Assembly (NCBI RefSeq): GCF_963082655.1
Contig: NC_081553.1
Coordinates: 41,147,812-41,211,811 of the forward strand
Length of the DNA: 64,000 nucleotides
Direction of reading: 5' to 3'
Source of the DNA: Stomoxys calcitrans
Taxonomy: Eukaryota; Arthropoda; Insecta; Diptera; Muscidae
Under the pieces are notes generated by a model that was not told where the DNA came from, did not search any database, and saw only the letters and a list, made by a program, of their open reading frames with translations. This document shows, piece by piece, positions 53,961 through 64,000 of this stretch. The position numbers and the translations under genes were made by a program. How positions within the stretch are numbered: the stretch's first letter is position 1; every line of letters begins with the position of its first letter.

Positions 53961-55640
53961 GTTACTTTTATTTTTACTTTAGTTTGTTTATGTTTCTAAT
54001 TCAATTTAATCAGTACTAATATATTTTCTTTAAAACAAACACCTGCTAATAAGTTTTCTAGATTTCGAAAAAGTTGCTTTTTAGATAAGTGGTAATGAGC
54101 AGCTTTAGTAAGCTGATAGTATCGTTTTTCCACAAAACAAAAGTGACTAATCACAATGAGACTTTAAAATATTGTGAGTTCCTTTGCACCTTCTTATCAG
54201 CTAGAAATGATAGGGAATATATTCAGGCATAGGTTGAGTCTGCAATTCTCAAAGTGAGCGACATACAACTATTTATATCGATTCCCACGTCTACATGTCG
54301 TGATTAGTCCTCAATGTGTTACCAATAATAAAGCCGGCCCGATAAGCTGCAGGTGTTCAACCCATATTTCGACGCGGTGATGATGGAACAACGGTCGGTG
54401 ACATCGGTTCTTGGACAAACATAAAATATTGACACACCTGAATAGTGTTTTGTGTTTTTTTTACTGATAAGCATTATTTAGATAGAAGTTTGTCTGGGGC
54501 CACGATAGGAGGTATTGCGCAAACAACCAACAAAGCTCTTCAACGCAAAAAACAACAAAATGGATGAAGGAAACGGAAGGCGGGGAAATCCCTGCGCACA
54601 CACGCCACGAAAAGTCTGAGTGATATCGATGACACAATGGTGCAAATATTCGCCTACACTTCCAACTGAGAAATTTTAATACGAATTGTCCTTTAGAATT
54701 TAATATTGAAATTAATCCTCCCTTTCCCCAAAAACACACACAACCTCAACCACTTTCACTTAAAATGGCTGTAGATATTAAAATTTAACCTAATTTTATA
54801 GTTGCCTGTGGATCTTTGGTGTTTTTTGCTGCAAATATCCTTTGAAAGAAATTGGAATGTCCTTTCAGTCATCCAAAGAACGAGCGTCGAATGAGCGAGC
54901 ATGGTGGCAATGAAAAAACCATGATGTTTGGCCATGGCGTCTCGATGACTTCAATTTCTTAGAAAGGCCAAAAGAACTTTCACAATGGTATGATACCATT
55001 CAAAGGACATAATAAAACACACCCCAGCTCATAAGCAAAAGGGCCCTTTTACACACAAACACGCAAATCTCACAGGAAGAGCAACAAGTTGTTTCTCCGC
55101 TATAGAGAATATTAGCATTTAAATTACATTGGGCTATAAAGGGAGCGTTACGAAGATGAATTTGTTTTGATGGGTATCAGAAATAAGTGACTCAATAGTT
55201 TTGCCACTGTCTTGGAATGACTTAAGACCGTGCAGTAAGAAACGTGTAGGAATTTTATTGCTCCGTGTGTGATGGATTGTGGGAGATTAAATGACATGGA
55301 AATAATTCTTTGGAATGGATTTGGCTTGATACACGAAATTTGATTATTAATTGTAAATTTTAATCAAGATAATTGAAAAGGAATGTTTTCCGCAGGATTT
55401 TGTCTGCACATGTTTAACCGATCCTTCAACATTTTGAACAAAGTCTTCTTCTATGGAGTCTTCTATGTCTACAGACTTTGGTAGTTATAGTTATAGATTG
55501 AGATATATAGGTTGAATGGGTAGCCCACCCCGAAAGGTGAGTTCACTCGGAGGCCAGAACGGCCCATTGTGACACCCTATAAGAAAAATAAGAAGAAACG
55601 GAGAAAGGAAGACTCGGTGAAAAATATGATGATGAAAAAC
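53961..55640. other. Unassigned sequence, about 1.7 kb
   Basis: No recognisable coding region, RNA gene or repeat terminus. Open frames at 54461-54739 and 55543-55812 have no protein features. Confidence 0.4.
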
Positions 55641-55731
55641 CCTCAGATCCTAAGGGTGCTAAGTTCGGCCTCCACCAAGGATAGCATTTGTCAAGATCTT
55701 TGAAAGGTTTCTCTTTGTAGGCAGAAACTAA

Positions 55732-57440
55732 AACAAGTAAAAAAGCATTAAGTTCGGCCGGGCCGAACTTTGGATACCACCTCGGGTATATATGTAAACC
55801 ACCTTTCGTCAAAATCCTGTGAAAAATGCATATGCCCCATTGCAGCTATATCGAAATATCCGATTTTGACCAAATACTAATAAGTACAAGTCTTTGTCAA
55901 TGGTGTATAACAAAATATTGATCTTTTTAGTAGCTATATTTAAAAAGAAACCGATCTGAACCATATACGACACGCATGTCGAAAAGCCTAACATAAGTCA
56001 CTGTGTCAAATTTCAGTGAAATCGGATTAAAAATGCGCCTTTTATGTGGCCAAGACTTTAAATCGAGATATCGGTCTATATGACAGCTATATACAAATCT
56101 GGACCGATCTAGACCAAATTGTAGAAATATGTCGAGGGGCTTAACTTAATACACTGTCCTAAATTTCGGCAACATCGGACGATAAATGCGCCTTTTATGG
56201 GCCAAAAACCTTAAATCGAGAGATCGGTCTATATGGCAGCTATATCCAAATCTGAACCGATCTGAGCCAAATTGAAGAAAGATGTCGAGGGGTCTAATCC
56301 AACTCACTGTCCCAAATGTCAGCAAAATCGGATAATAAATGTGGCTTTTATGGGCCTAAGACCCTAAATCGGCGGATCGGTCTATATGACAGCTATATCC
56401 AAATCTGGACCGATCTTTGCCATTTCGCAGAAGTATCTCGAGGGGCTTAACTTAACTCACTGTCCCAAATTTCGGCGACATCAGACAATAAATGCGCCGT
56501 TTATGTGCCCATGTCCTTAAATCGAGAGATCTGTCTATATGGCAGCTATATCCAAATCTGGACCGATCTGGGCCAAATGAAAGAAGGATGTTGAGGAGTC
56601 TAACACAACTCACTGTCCCAAATTTTGGTAAAATCGGACAATAAATGTGGCTTTTATGGGGGCAAGACCTTAAATAGAGAGATCGGTTGCAGCTATATCC
56701 AAATCTGAACCGATCTGAGCCAAATTAAAGAAAGATGTCGAGGGGCCTAACACAACTCAAAGTCCCAAATTTCAGCAAAATCGGACAATAAATGCGACTT
56801 TTATGGGCGCAAGACCTTAAATCGTGAGATCGGTCTATATGGCAGCTATAGCCAAATCTGGACCGATCTGAGCCAAATTGACGAAAGATGTCGAGGGACC
56901 TAACACAACTCTATGCCCCAAATTTCAGTAAAATCGGACAATAAATGCGCCTTTTATGGACGCAAGACCTTAAATCGAGAGATCGGTCTATATGGCAGCT
57001 ATAGCCAAATCTGGACCGATCTGAGCCAAATTGAAGAAAGATGTCAAGTGCCCTAACACAACTCACTGTTCCGAATTTCAGCAAAATCGGGTTATAAATG
57101 TGGCTTTTATGGGCCTAAGACCCTAAATCGGGGGATCGGTCTATATGGGGGCTATATCAAGATATAGTCCGATATAGTCCATCTTCGAACTTAACTAGCT
57201 TATGAACAAAAAAAGAATCTGTGCAAAGTTTAAGCTCAATATTTCTATTTTTCAAGACTGTAGCGTGATTTGAACAGACAGACGGACGGGCAGACTGACA
57301 GATATGGCTAGATCGTCTTAGATTTTTACGCTGATCAAGAATATATATACCTTATAGGGTCGGAAATGGATATTTCGATGTGTTGCGAAAGGAATGACAA
57401 AATTAATATACCCCCATCCCTCGGTGGTGGGTATAAAAAG
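55732..57440 (-). mobile_element. Complete HINE family C element
   Basis: It starts AACAAGTAAAAAAGCATTAA with palindrome GTTCGGCCGGGCCGAAC and GGATACCACCTCGGG, then about ten units with GATCGGTCTATATGGCAGCT. It ends with CAGACAGACGGACGGGCAGA, AAGAATATATATACCTTATA and CCATCCCTCGGTGGTGGGTA. A short family A end remnant precedes it at 55645-55730. Confidence 0.86.
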
Positions 57441-57469
57441 TATAGGGGGAAGTCATAACAAGAAAGATT

Positions 57470-57690
57470 GGAGGCCACCGTAGCGCAGAGGTTAGCATGT
57501 CCGTCTATTACGCTGAACGCCTGGGTTCGAATCCTGGCGAGATCATCAGAACAAATTTTCAACGGTGGTTTTCCCCCTCCTAATGCTGGCAACATTTGTG
57601 AGGTACTATGCTATGTAATACTTGTCTCCAAAGAGGTGTCTCACTGCGGCACGCCGTTCGGACTCGGCTATAAAAAGATAAAATTCAAGA
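57470..57690 (+). mobile_element. tRNA-derived SINE, 3' truncated
   Basis: GGAGGCCACCGTAGCGCAGA holds a better A box (TAGCGCAGAGG) than the other copies; the B box GGTTCGAATCC is at 57523-57533. The body ends at GGCTATAAAAAG, before the usual tail. Confidence 0.85.
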
Positions 57691-57699
57691 AATCCCCAT

Positions 57700-57965
57700 G
57701 AATTTTTTATATGCTTGGATGAGACATACGTCCCCTGGAGGCTAAATAAGTATATTCGGGAGATGGGCTTCCATGGGACCTATCAGGTTTGAACCGATTA
57801 ATTACGTCCTCTAGAGGCTGAAGAAGTATATCCGGGAGATCGGTCTATACAGGAGCTATATATCAGGTTTTGAACCGAATCAAACCTCACTTAAGACATG
57901 TGTTGCGCCCTCTAGAGGCTCAAGAAGTATATTCGAGAGATCGGTTTATATGGGAGCTATATTAG
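57700..57965 (-). mobile_element. HINE family A, left part interrupted by a non-LTR element
   Basis: Two to three units (GTCCTCTAGAGGCTGAAGAA, GAGATCGGTTTATATGGGAG) stop at 57965; the matching continuation is at 60389-61097. Confidence 0.7.
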
Positions 57966-60388
57966 AAGATGTTGTCACTGGTATGTATACGTCGGAGACT
58001 ATTAGGAAAATTGTGTCTGAGCCGAAAATCCTTTGGGCGATAAGAAGTTTCGACTCCTTTAAGTCGCCAGGCCATGATGATGTATCATCGGTTTGAATTG
58101 CAAGCTGCGTCTGATAGACTGGTTCCCTAGCTAAGGGAGATATACTCTGCTTGTATCAGGATGTCATATATACCTGTGGGATGGAGGGACATGAAGGTCA
58201 TTTTCATTCCGAAGCAGGAAAGCCCTACCACACGAAGGCGAACGATTTTCGTCCTATAAGTATGTCATCCTTTTTGCTGAAGACTCTTGAGAGGTTGATA
58301 GAAACATATCTTAGGGCAAAGATTCCTGGAGATCACCTGTTGCGGCAGCAGCATGCATATAAATAGTAAAGGCAAATCCACTGTAAGAGCCCCGCACGAC
58401 CTAGTCGGCTACATAGAGGGTTCTCTCGCTGTCAAGGAGTATACAACGGTAGCATTTCTTGATATTGGAGGTGCTTTCAATTATGTAAAACCGACGTCAA
58501 TCATGAAGGAGTTGGAGTTTCTAGGCATCAACTCTACCGTAAGAAAATTTATTAATAACTTACTTACTAAATGATGCATTACGGCAGGCTTGGGATCAGT
58601 GGATCTAAAAAGATGGGCCAGCAGAGGAACACCTCAAGGAGGTGTACTGTCTTCTCTACTTTGGAATATAGCCAGTAACAATATATTATTGTCTCTGGAA
58701 GAAAAAAGTGTAAAACTGGTCGCGCATGCTGATGACGTGGCAATTGCGGTTAGGGGAAAGTTTCCCAGCACTCTATGAGATATACTTCAGGAAGTGCACC
58801 AGCAAAATCGGCTACCGGTCCAGGTATAAATCCGTGCAAGACTGAAGTAGTTCTTTTCAGCAGGAGATACAAGTTGCCTATAGTGGAACCTGTCTGGAGG
58901 GGAGAATGTTTCATTTACAGAAAGCGCAAAAAACCTGGTTGTTTGGCTGGACAGGAAACTAAACTTCAAATTCAACATTTTGGAAAGGTCAAGAAATGCA
59001 ACTCTTGCCCTATACACCTGCAAGATAGCCCTATTCACCTGCAAAAGGCAAAAGTTGGGGATTTGGACCGCGTGCCATGCATTGGGTATATACTGCAGTT
59101 GTCAGACCTATAATGCTATATGGTGTTGTGGTCTGTTGGACGGCGATTTAAAAGTCCACCTACTGCTCAATATTTAACCGGATCCAAAGGATGGCTTGCT
59201 TGTGCATCACAGCCGCACTTAGGACGACACCATCTGATGCATTGAATTTATTGCTACATCTCCTCTGGGTAGACAAATTGCAGCGACCACTGCCGTGGGG
59301 TTAAGAGAGCTTTCTCATTGGTCGTGTGGCGGCTACGGATACTGTGTTATCCTTGATATAACATCCAATGTTCAAGGCAGTGTTGATTACACTCTTTCTG
59401 AGTCGCATTTTGATAAAAAGTACTGTACCACTATTCCTGATAGAACCGACTGGAACTACGATATCCCTGGTAACAGAAGTTACATAGACTACTATACGGA
59501 TGGCTCCGAACTAAACTACCTGGTGGTCTTTGGGGTGTACTCTAAAGATCTAGAACTGGTCATATAGAAAAGTATACCCGACCACTGTAGTGTGTATCAA
59601 GCGGATTCTTGCAATTAAGGAAGTAGTGGAATGGCTAAGATATAATGCCGTTACGACGATTGGAATAAATATCTTCTCAGACAGCCATAAAATACCTGGA
59701 GAATGTATTTCTGAACACAAAAACCAACCTCGACAGTCGCAGATCACTCAACGAGATGGCTGAACAGTCACAATTCACCTATTCTGGGTGCCGGGCGACA
59801 TAGATATCCCAGGGAATTGTAAAGCGGACGAGCTTGCGAAAGTAGAAACTACTCTACAGGGATACTGGAATCTGTGGGTATGCCTCTAGCGACATGTAAG
59901 CTAAGTTTTCAGGACCAGGCCTGAAGGACAACGAATGATAGATTGTCACAAAGAGGCGGCTGTGAGCATTTCAAAACTACGTGGCCTAATCTAGACTTGA
60001 AGAGGTTTACCGCTTTGTTGTCATTGGCTAGAACAGACGTCTCTGACATTGTGTCCGTCTAATCGGAAAAAATATTGACAGACTGAAGGTTGCCAGCAAA
60101 GACTTTTGCAGAAACTGTGAGGACATCGAAGAAGAAGAGACTATAGAACACCTTCTGTGTGTGTGTCCCGACTAGCAGTCACAAAGAGTTCCACTTAAGG
60201 TTCTCATTTCTTTAAGAACCTGTTTGATTTAGCGGATGTGAACATTCGCAAGTTAATGGGCTTTTAAAAGCGACCTGGATGGTAGGAACTAGAAGGAATC
60301 TTCCTTCTTCTGTTCCTGTGGTATCACAATGGAAGAAAATGTCTAAGTGAGTCTGATGGCAGACTGCCACTAGAACCTAACCTAACCT
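57966..60388 (+). pseudogene. Non-LTR retrotransposon polymerase, frameshifted
   Basis: RT motifs in order: FDSFKSPGHDD (58047-58083), VAFLDIGGAFNYVKP (58450-58495), GTPQGGVLSSLLWNIASNNI (58625-58685), and HADDVAIAV (58726-58752; His for the usual Tyr of YADD). RNase H follows with YTDGSELNY (59493-59519) and WVPGDIDIPGNCKADELAK (59785-59845). A terminal zinc-binding CRNCEDIEEEETIEHLLCVC lies at 60110-60170. It ends with CCTAACCTAACCTA. Many stops and frameshifts separate these blocks, so it is dead. It interrupts a family A element. Confidence 0.85.
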
Positions 60389-61097
60389 ATATCATTTTTG
60401 GCACGTATGTTGAAGGTCATTGAGAAAGACGTTGTGTATAATTTCAGCCAAATCAGACAAGAACTGCGTCCTCTAGTGGCTATAGAAGGGTGATCGGGAT
60501 CGTTTTATATGGATATCTGGTTTTAGAACGATTCAGCCCATACTTGGCACGTATGTTGAAGGTCATAGGAGAAATTATTTCAACCGAATCAGATTAGAAT
60601 TACACCCTCCAGAGACTCAAGAAATATAATAAGGAGATCGGTTTATAGTGAGCTACATTAGGTTTTAGACCGATTTGGTCTATACTTATCATTGCTGTTT
60701 AATGTGAAAGAAAATGTCATAGTATAAAATGTTTACCATATCGGATAAGAATTACGCACTCTAGAGGCTCAACAAGTATACTCGGGAAATCGGTTTATAT
60801 GGGAGCTATATCGAAACATGAATCGATATGGCCCATTTACAATCCCAACCGACCTTCACTAATAGGAGATGTTTGTGCAAAAATTTAAGCGTCTGCTTTA
60901 ACTCCTTCGAAAGTTAGACTGCTTTCGATAGACAGACAGACAGTCGGTCGGAAGGATGGACATGGTTAAATCGACTTAAAATATCATGGTGATCAAGAAT
61001 ATACATATTTTATGGGGTCTTGGCCGAATATCTCAATATAACGACAAACGGAATGACGAAAATATACCCTACGCCATCCTATGGTGTAGGGCATAAA
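60389..61097 (-). mobile_element. HINE family A, right part after non-LTR insertion
   Basis: It resumes at TTTTTGGCACGTATGTTGAA. Units follow, then GACAGACAGACAGTCGGTCG, AAGAATATACATATTTTATG and CCATCCTATGGTGTAGGGCA, the reversed element start. Confidence 0.75.
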
Positions 61098-61239
61098 AAA
61101 AATCAGGAAAAATAGGAAAAGATTAGGAAGCAAGTGCCTGTTTCCTCGAAGTGTCGGTCCACACTCATTCGCGTCTGCGTATGCATGACAGCGTGTTGAA
61201 GATCTCATCACGTCCATTGTCGAAACAAACCCATCTTAT
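61098..61239. other. Unassigned short spacer
   Basis: No features recognised. Confidence 0.3.
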
Positions 61240-61900
61240 CCACGTATTTGAAGAGACTCCCCAGAGACACAATTGCAAGTTCACCAACTTGCAGTTGGCA
61301 TGATCACCGAGAACGTGCCAGAGAAGGCGTTAATCTTCTTCTTAAATTCAAAGATTATCGTGACCATACCGTCCTAGTTTTTACGGATCTGATGGACAGT
61401 TTATTGTCCTTTAGGAAGTTCACACTCAAAAGTTTTCGCGTTAACAACCCACCACCATATGTATTACGTTATCGCCAATATCTCCGCGTTCAGGACCGTA
61501 TTATAATGAGGCAGTCGGAAACAGATCCCATTCTCTGAGTCCTCAATGTAGGCCCTTCAGACTCACTGTATCAATTACCTTTATTCCATCCGTGTAGCAT
61601 GAACGAGATAGCAATACCAGAGTTCCGTCAATCAAAGACTATGCTGCTAGCTGCAGTGCCTTCTTTTCGACTTCAAGGGTCATTTAGTTATCCCATCCGA
61701 AACCTGTAAGTCTCAAAGCCACAGTTGTGGCCTCATACTTAATCTTAATGTCTAAGTTGGCACCCCATACCAAGACACCAGATACCAGAAATCATATCTG
61801 AACCTGTTGTAATGTCCTTATGTTGCACTCCCTCTCCATTGTTGCGCACCAAACTACTGAGGCGTAAGTTAAGCGAACCAATGGACAATCCTCGGATTCG
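61240..61900 (-). pseudogene. Non-LTR retrotransposon RNase H relic, heavily decayed
   Basis: Aligned by eye with 1938-2671 and 51192-51770 on the minus strand: TCTTTGATTGACGGAACTCT, GGGATCTGTTTCCGACTGCC and GGCGATAACGTAATAC correspond to the QSWID, ICFRLP and AIT blocks. Frames are broken throughout. Confidence 0.6.
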
Positions 61901-62445
61901 GAGGAGTTACAAAGATTCGTCCAAAAAAGTATCAACGGAGGTGTAAGATGGTGTCTCTGCTTTAATATGAATCGTTCTTCTTATCCCACTGTCCATTGGT
62001 AGTGTCATTTTCAGCAGCGTCAACTCAAAGTGGTGGGTGTGCAAATTTCGATACACACCTCATTTATCAACAAAACAACTTAAAGAACTTAAGTGGATTG
62101 TTGACCAATTGTTGTTGTGAGTGGTAGCCTTAAGTCCTTGGCTTTGTTTACATTCCAACGAATAGTCATTCGCCCTTCTTTGTAACATTCTGCGACATAA
62201 GTCAAAAAACAATTTTACTAAATGCCTATTGATTATCTTCTATTTTTTGTTGTTTCTGCTTTATTCGCTGATATGTTTCATTTCACATGAAACATTAATT
62301 GGCAATGCCATGTCCTTTTGTTTTTTCCTCTTTGAATAATTTTTTAGAAGTGAAATTTTTCAGTTGGCATGTCGTTGTAAAATTATCATGTATAGGAAGG
62401 ATAAGCACTGAAGAAATTTCTTTGATTAAATTGAAATTATAGAAA
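61901..62445. other. Unassigned sequence
   Basis: No gene or element end recognised. Confidence 0.35.
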
Positions 62446-63330
62446 ACAAGTAAGAGTGTGCTAAGTTTGGCCTGACCGCATCTTGGGAACCCAACATGAT
62501 GGATTCTGCTAAATGTTAACACAAAATGAACTTAGTTGAAGGGTAGTTGCACTTTAGGTAGGAAATTTCTGTCAAATCAGGTAAATATCTTCGAGGGATC
62601 GTAGAAGGCTTAAGATCGGTTTGTATGGTTTGAGATACTTACCGTAGATGTTGGAAGTCATAACAAAATACAACGCACAAAATTTCATCCAAGGCGGATA
62701 ATAATTGCGGCTTTTAGGGGCTCAAGACGTCAACTCAGGAGATAGGTTTATATGGGAACCATGACCGGTAATAGACCGATTTGGACTTTACATTGCTCAT
62801 TTATTGGATGACGTAACAGGACACTACGTACAAAATTTCAGCCAAATCGGATAACAATTCCGGCTTCCAGTGCCTCAACTCGGGAGCTATGTTAGGTTAT
62901 ACACCGTTTTGGACTATACTTGGCATACTTGTTGGAAGTCACCGTTTTGGACTATGCTTGGCATGCTTGTTGGAAGTCGTAACAAAACACTCTGTTTAGC
63001 ACAGTCGGGCAATAATTGCGGCCTTTGGGGACTGAAGAAATCAAATTGAGGGTTCGGTTCGAATGGCAGCTATATCAGGTTATACACCGATTTGAACCAT
63101 ACCTTGGCACGGTTGTTGAAAGTCATAAAATAACATTACCTGCCAAATTTTAGCCAAATCGGATAATTATTTCGGCTTCTATCGGCTCAAGAATTCAGAT
63201 CGTAGGACCACTTTATATGGAAGCTATATCCAAATTGGAATCGATATGGCCCATCTGCAATCCCCAACTACCTACACTGTAGAAATTTTTGTTGCTTCCG
63301 GTCTGGCGCCCTTTATTGCGAGAATTTAAC
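62446..63330 (-). mobile_element. HINE family A variant, 5' truncated
   Basis: Left end AAACAAGTAAGAGTGTGCTA with a decayed palindrome, ATGATGGATTCTGCTAAATG as in the 40202 copy, then five units; one short segment is directly duplicated (62882-62940 and 62940-62980, CACCGTTTTGGACTATRCTT). Confidence 0.65.
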
Positions 63331-63904
63331 ATTGTCAATACCACGATGTAAAATCAGCATTTTTTTACCTAAAATAAAATTTGAAATATTGTGCCCGATT
63401 GTGCACGATCGCGATCCACCCAATACTGTCTGCTGGCAGACTGAACTTTGCCCAATGTCAAGAAAACACCAATCACATGGCAGAAGGTTGTACGTACCGG
63501 ATTGACCCCATGGAGTTTTTCATTGGCAAGGGCTGCCACCGCAATGTATACCACTGCTACAACAACAACAAAAACACTAAAATTATTTTTTTTAGCTACA
63601 CTCTCTGTCAAATGGAGGAAACACAAGATGTAAACAAATCCGAAGAATCATCATTTTGTGCAACTACTCGTTTTTTGCTGTAAACCAATGATTTTTGGCT
63701 TAAAATAAATTTTGAATTTTTGCGTGAGAGTCATTCTTTACCACAGCCGAAGTTGTTACAAGGTGACTTTAATATCAAAATGTAGCAAATTCATGACTAA
63801 CATTCAACGGAGGAGGAAAATGTTTCACAGTTACTAATAAAGTAGTACTTTCATAATAAAACAGATTTGTTTGTCGTTAAGACATTTCAAACGTTTTATT
63901 TTTA
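63331..63904. other. Unassigned sequence containing a dispersed segment
   Basis: 63475-63575 (CACATGGCAGAAGGTTGTAC, GGCAAGGGCTGCCACCGCAA) is a diverged copy of the segment at 40278-40380. The 100-codon frame through it has no protein family features. Confidence 0.4.
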
Positions 63905-64000
63905 TGGTGGTGGGTAAAAATAACAAAAAACGCTTTCCTCAATGACCACCACTGTATTTAAGAAGTTTGCTCGAAATCGATTCAGTATTAGATTTAGCTC
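63905..64000 (+). mobile_element. HINE family B unit running off the window
   Basis: AACGCTTTCCTCAATGACCA and AAGAAGTTTGCTCGAAATCG match the unit at 31486-31540. Confidence 0.6.

Noticed and set aside
57480..57545. Apparent tRNA gene with A and B boxes
   Set aside because: The sequence continues into the SINE body and no cloverleaf with a proper acceptor stem is evident; it is the head of a tRNA-derived SINE.
63369..63683. 85- and 100-codon frames near the right edge
   Set aside because: They run through a dispersed segment also present at 40278-40380, where the frames are broken; no domain recognised.

Overview
The window is nuclear DNA of a higher (schizophoran) fly, most likely a calyptrate such as a muscid. 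Evidence: three intact two-exon cecropin genes, an intron-bearing RpS7 gene almost identical to that of other flies, and an AT-rich, transposon-swollen background dominated by INE-1/DINE-1-like (HINE) elements. I cannot name the species from sequence alone.

Host genes. Cecropin genes lie at 524-827, 12842-13106 and 22503-22774 (all +). A decayed cecropin copy in opposite orientation lies at 16596-16830 (-). Each intact gene encodes a 20-23 residue signal peptide and a 40-residue peptide starting Gly-Trp-Leu and ending in Gly, with one short phase-0 intron at the same codon. Only the third peptide has the strong positive charge of a classical cecropin, and its promoter carries the best paired kB sites. 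RpS7 occupies about 34595-39926: a polypyrimidine initiator, a noncoding first exon, and three coding exons (34977-35141, 35209-35541, 39831-39914). In Drosophila melanogaster the cecropin cluster and RpS7 are both at cytological 99E, so this looks like retained linkage.

Non-coding RNAs. The 4.3-kb last intron of RpS7 contains five consecutive H/ACA-type snoRNA candidates (38681-39673), in two paralogous sets (three plus two), with hairpin-hinge-hairpin-ACA architecture and compensatory changes in stems. The pair's 5' pocket matches a conserved 28S rRNA segment.

Everything else is mostly mobile DNA. Three HINE variants (called A, B and C here) share a plan: a start with TATACCC, a GTCY microsatellite block, internal units with a GATATAGCTSCCATATA core, and a terminal palindrome. 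There is also a dispersed repeat D; decayed non-LTR retrotransposons (about 1.94-2.67, 19.4-19.8, 35.8-38.6, 41.8-42.4, 51.0-52.2, 58.0-60.4 and 61.2-61.9 kb); a tRNA-derived SINE; a mariner MITE family with TA duplications; a fold-back mariner relic; two hAT-type elements with 8-bp duplications; and a 1.5-kb LTR-like element with 4-bp duplications and an internal minisatellite. Many are nested, which gives relative insertion ages.

Layout: 0-1 kb cecropin 1; 1-12.3 kb repeats; 12.3-13.2 kb cecropin 2; 13.4-22 kb repeats with the cecropin pseudogene; 22-23 kb cecropin 3; 23-34 kb repeats; 34.5-40 kb RpS7 with snoRNAs; 40-64 kb repeats with no convincing host gene.
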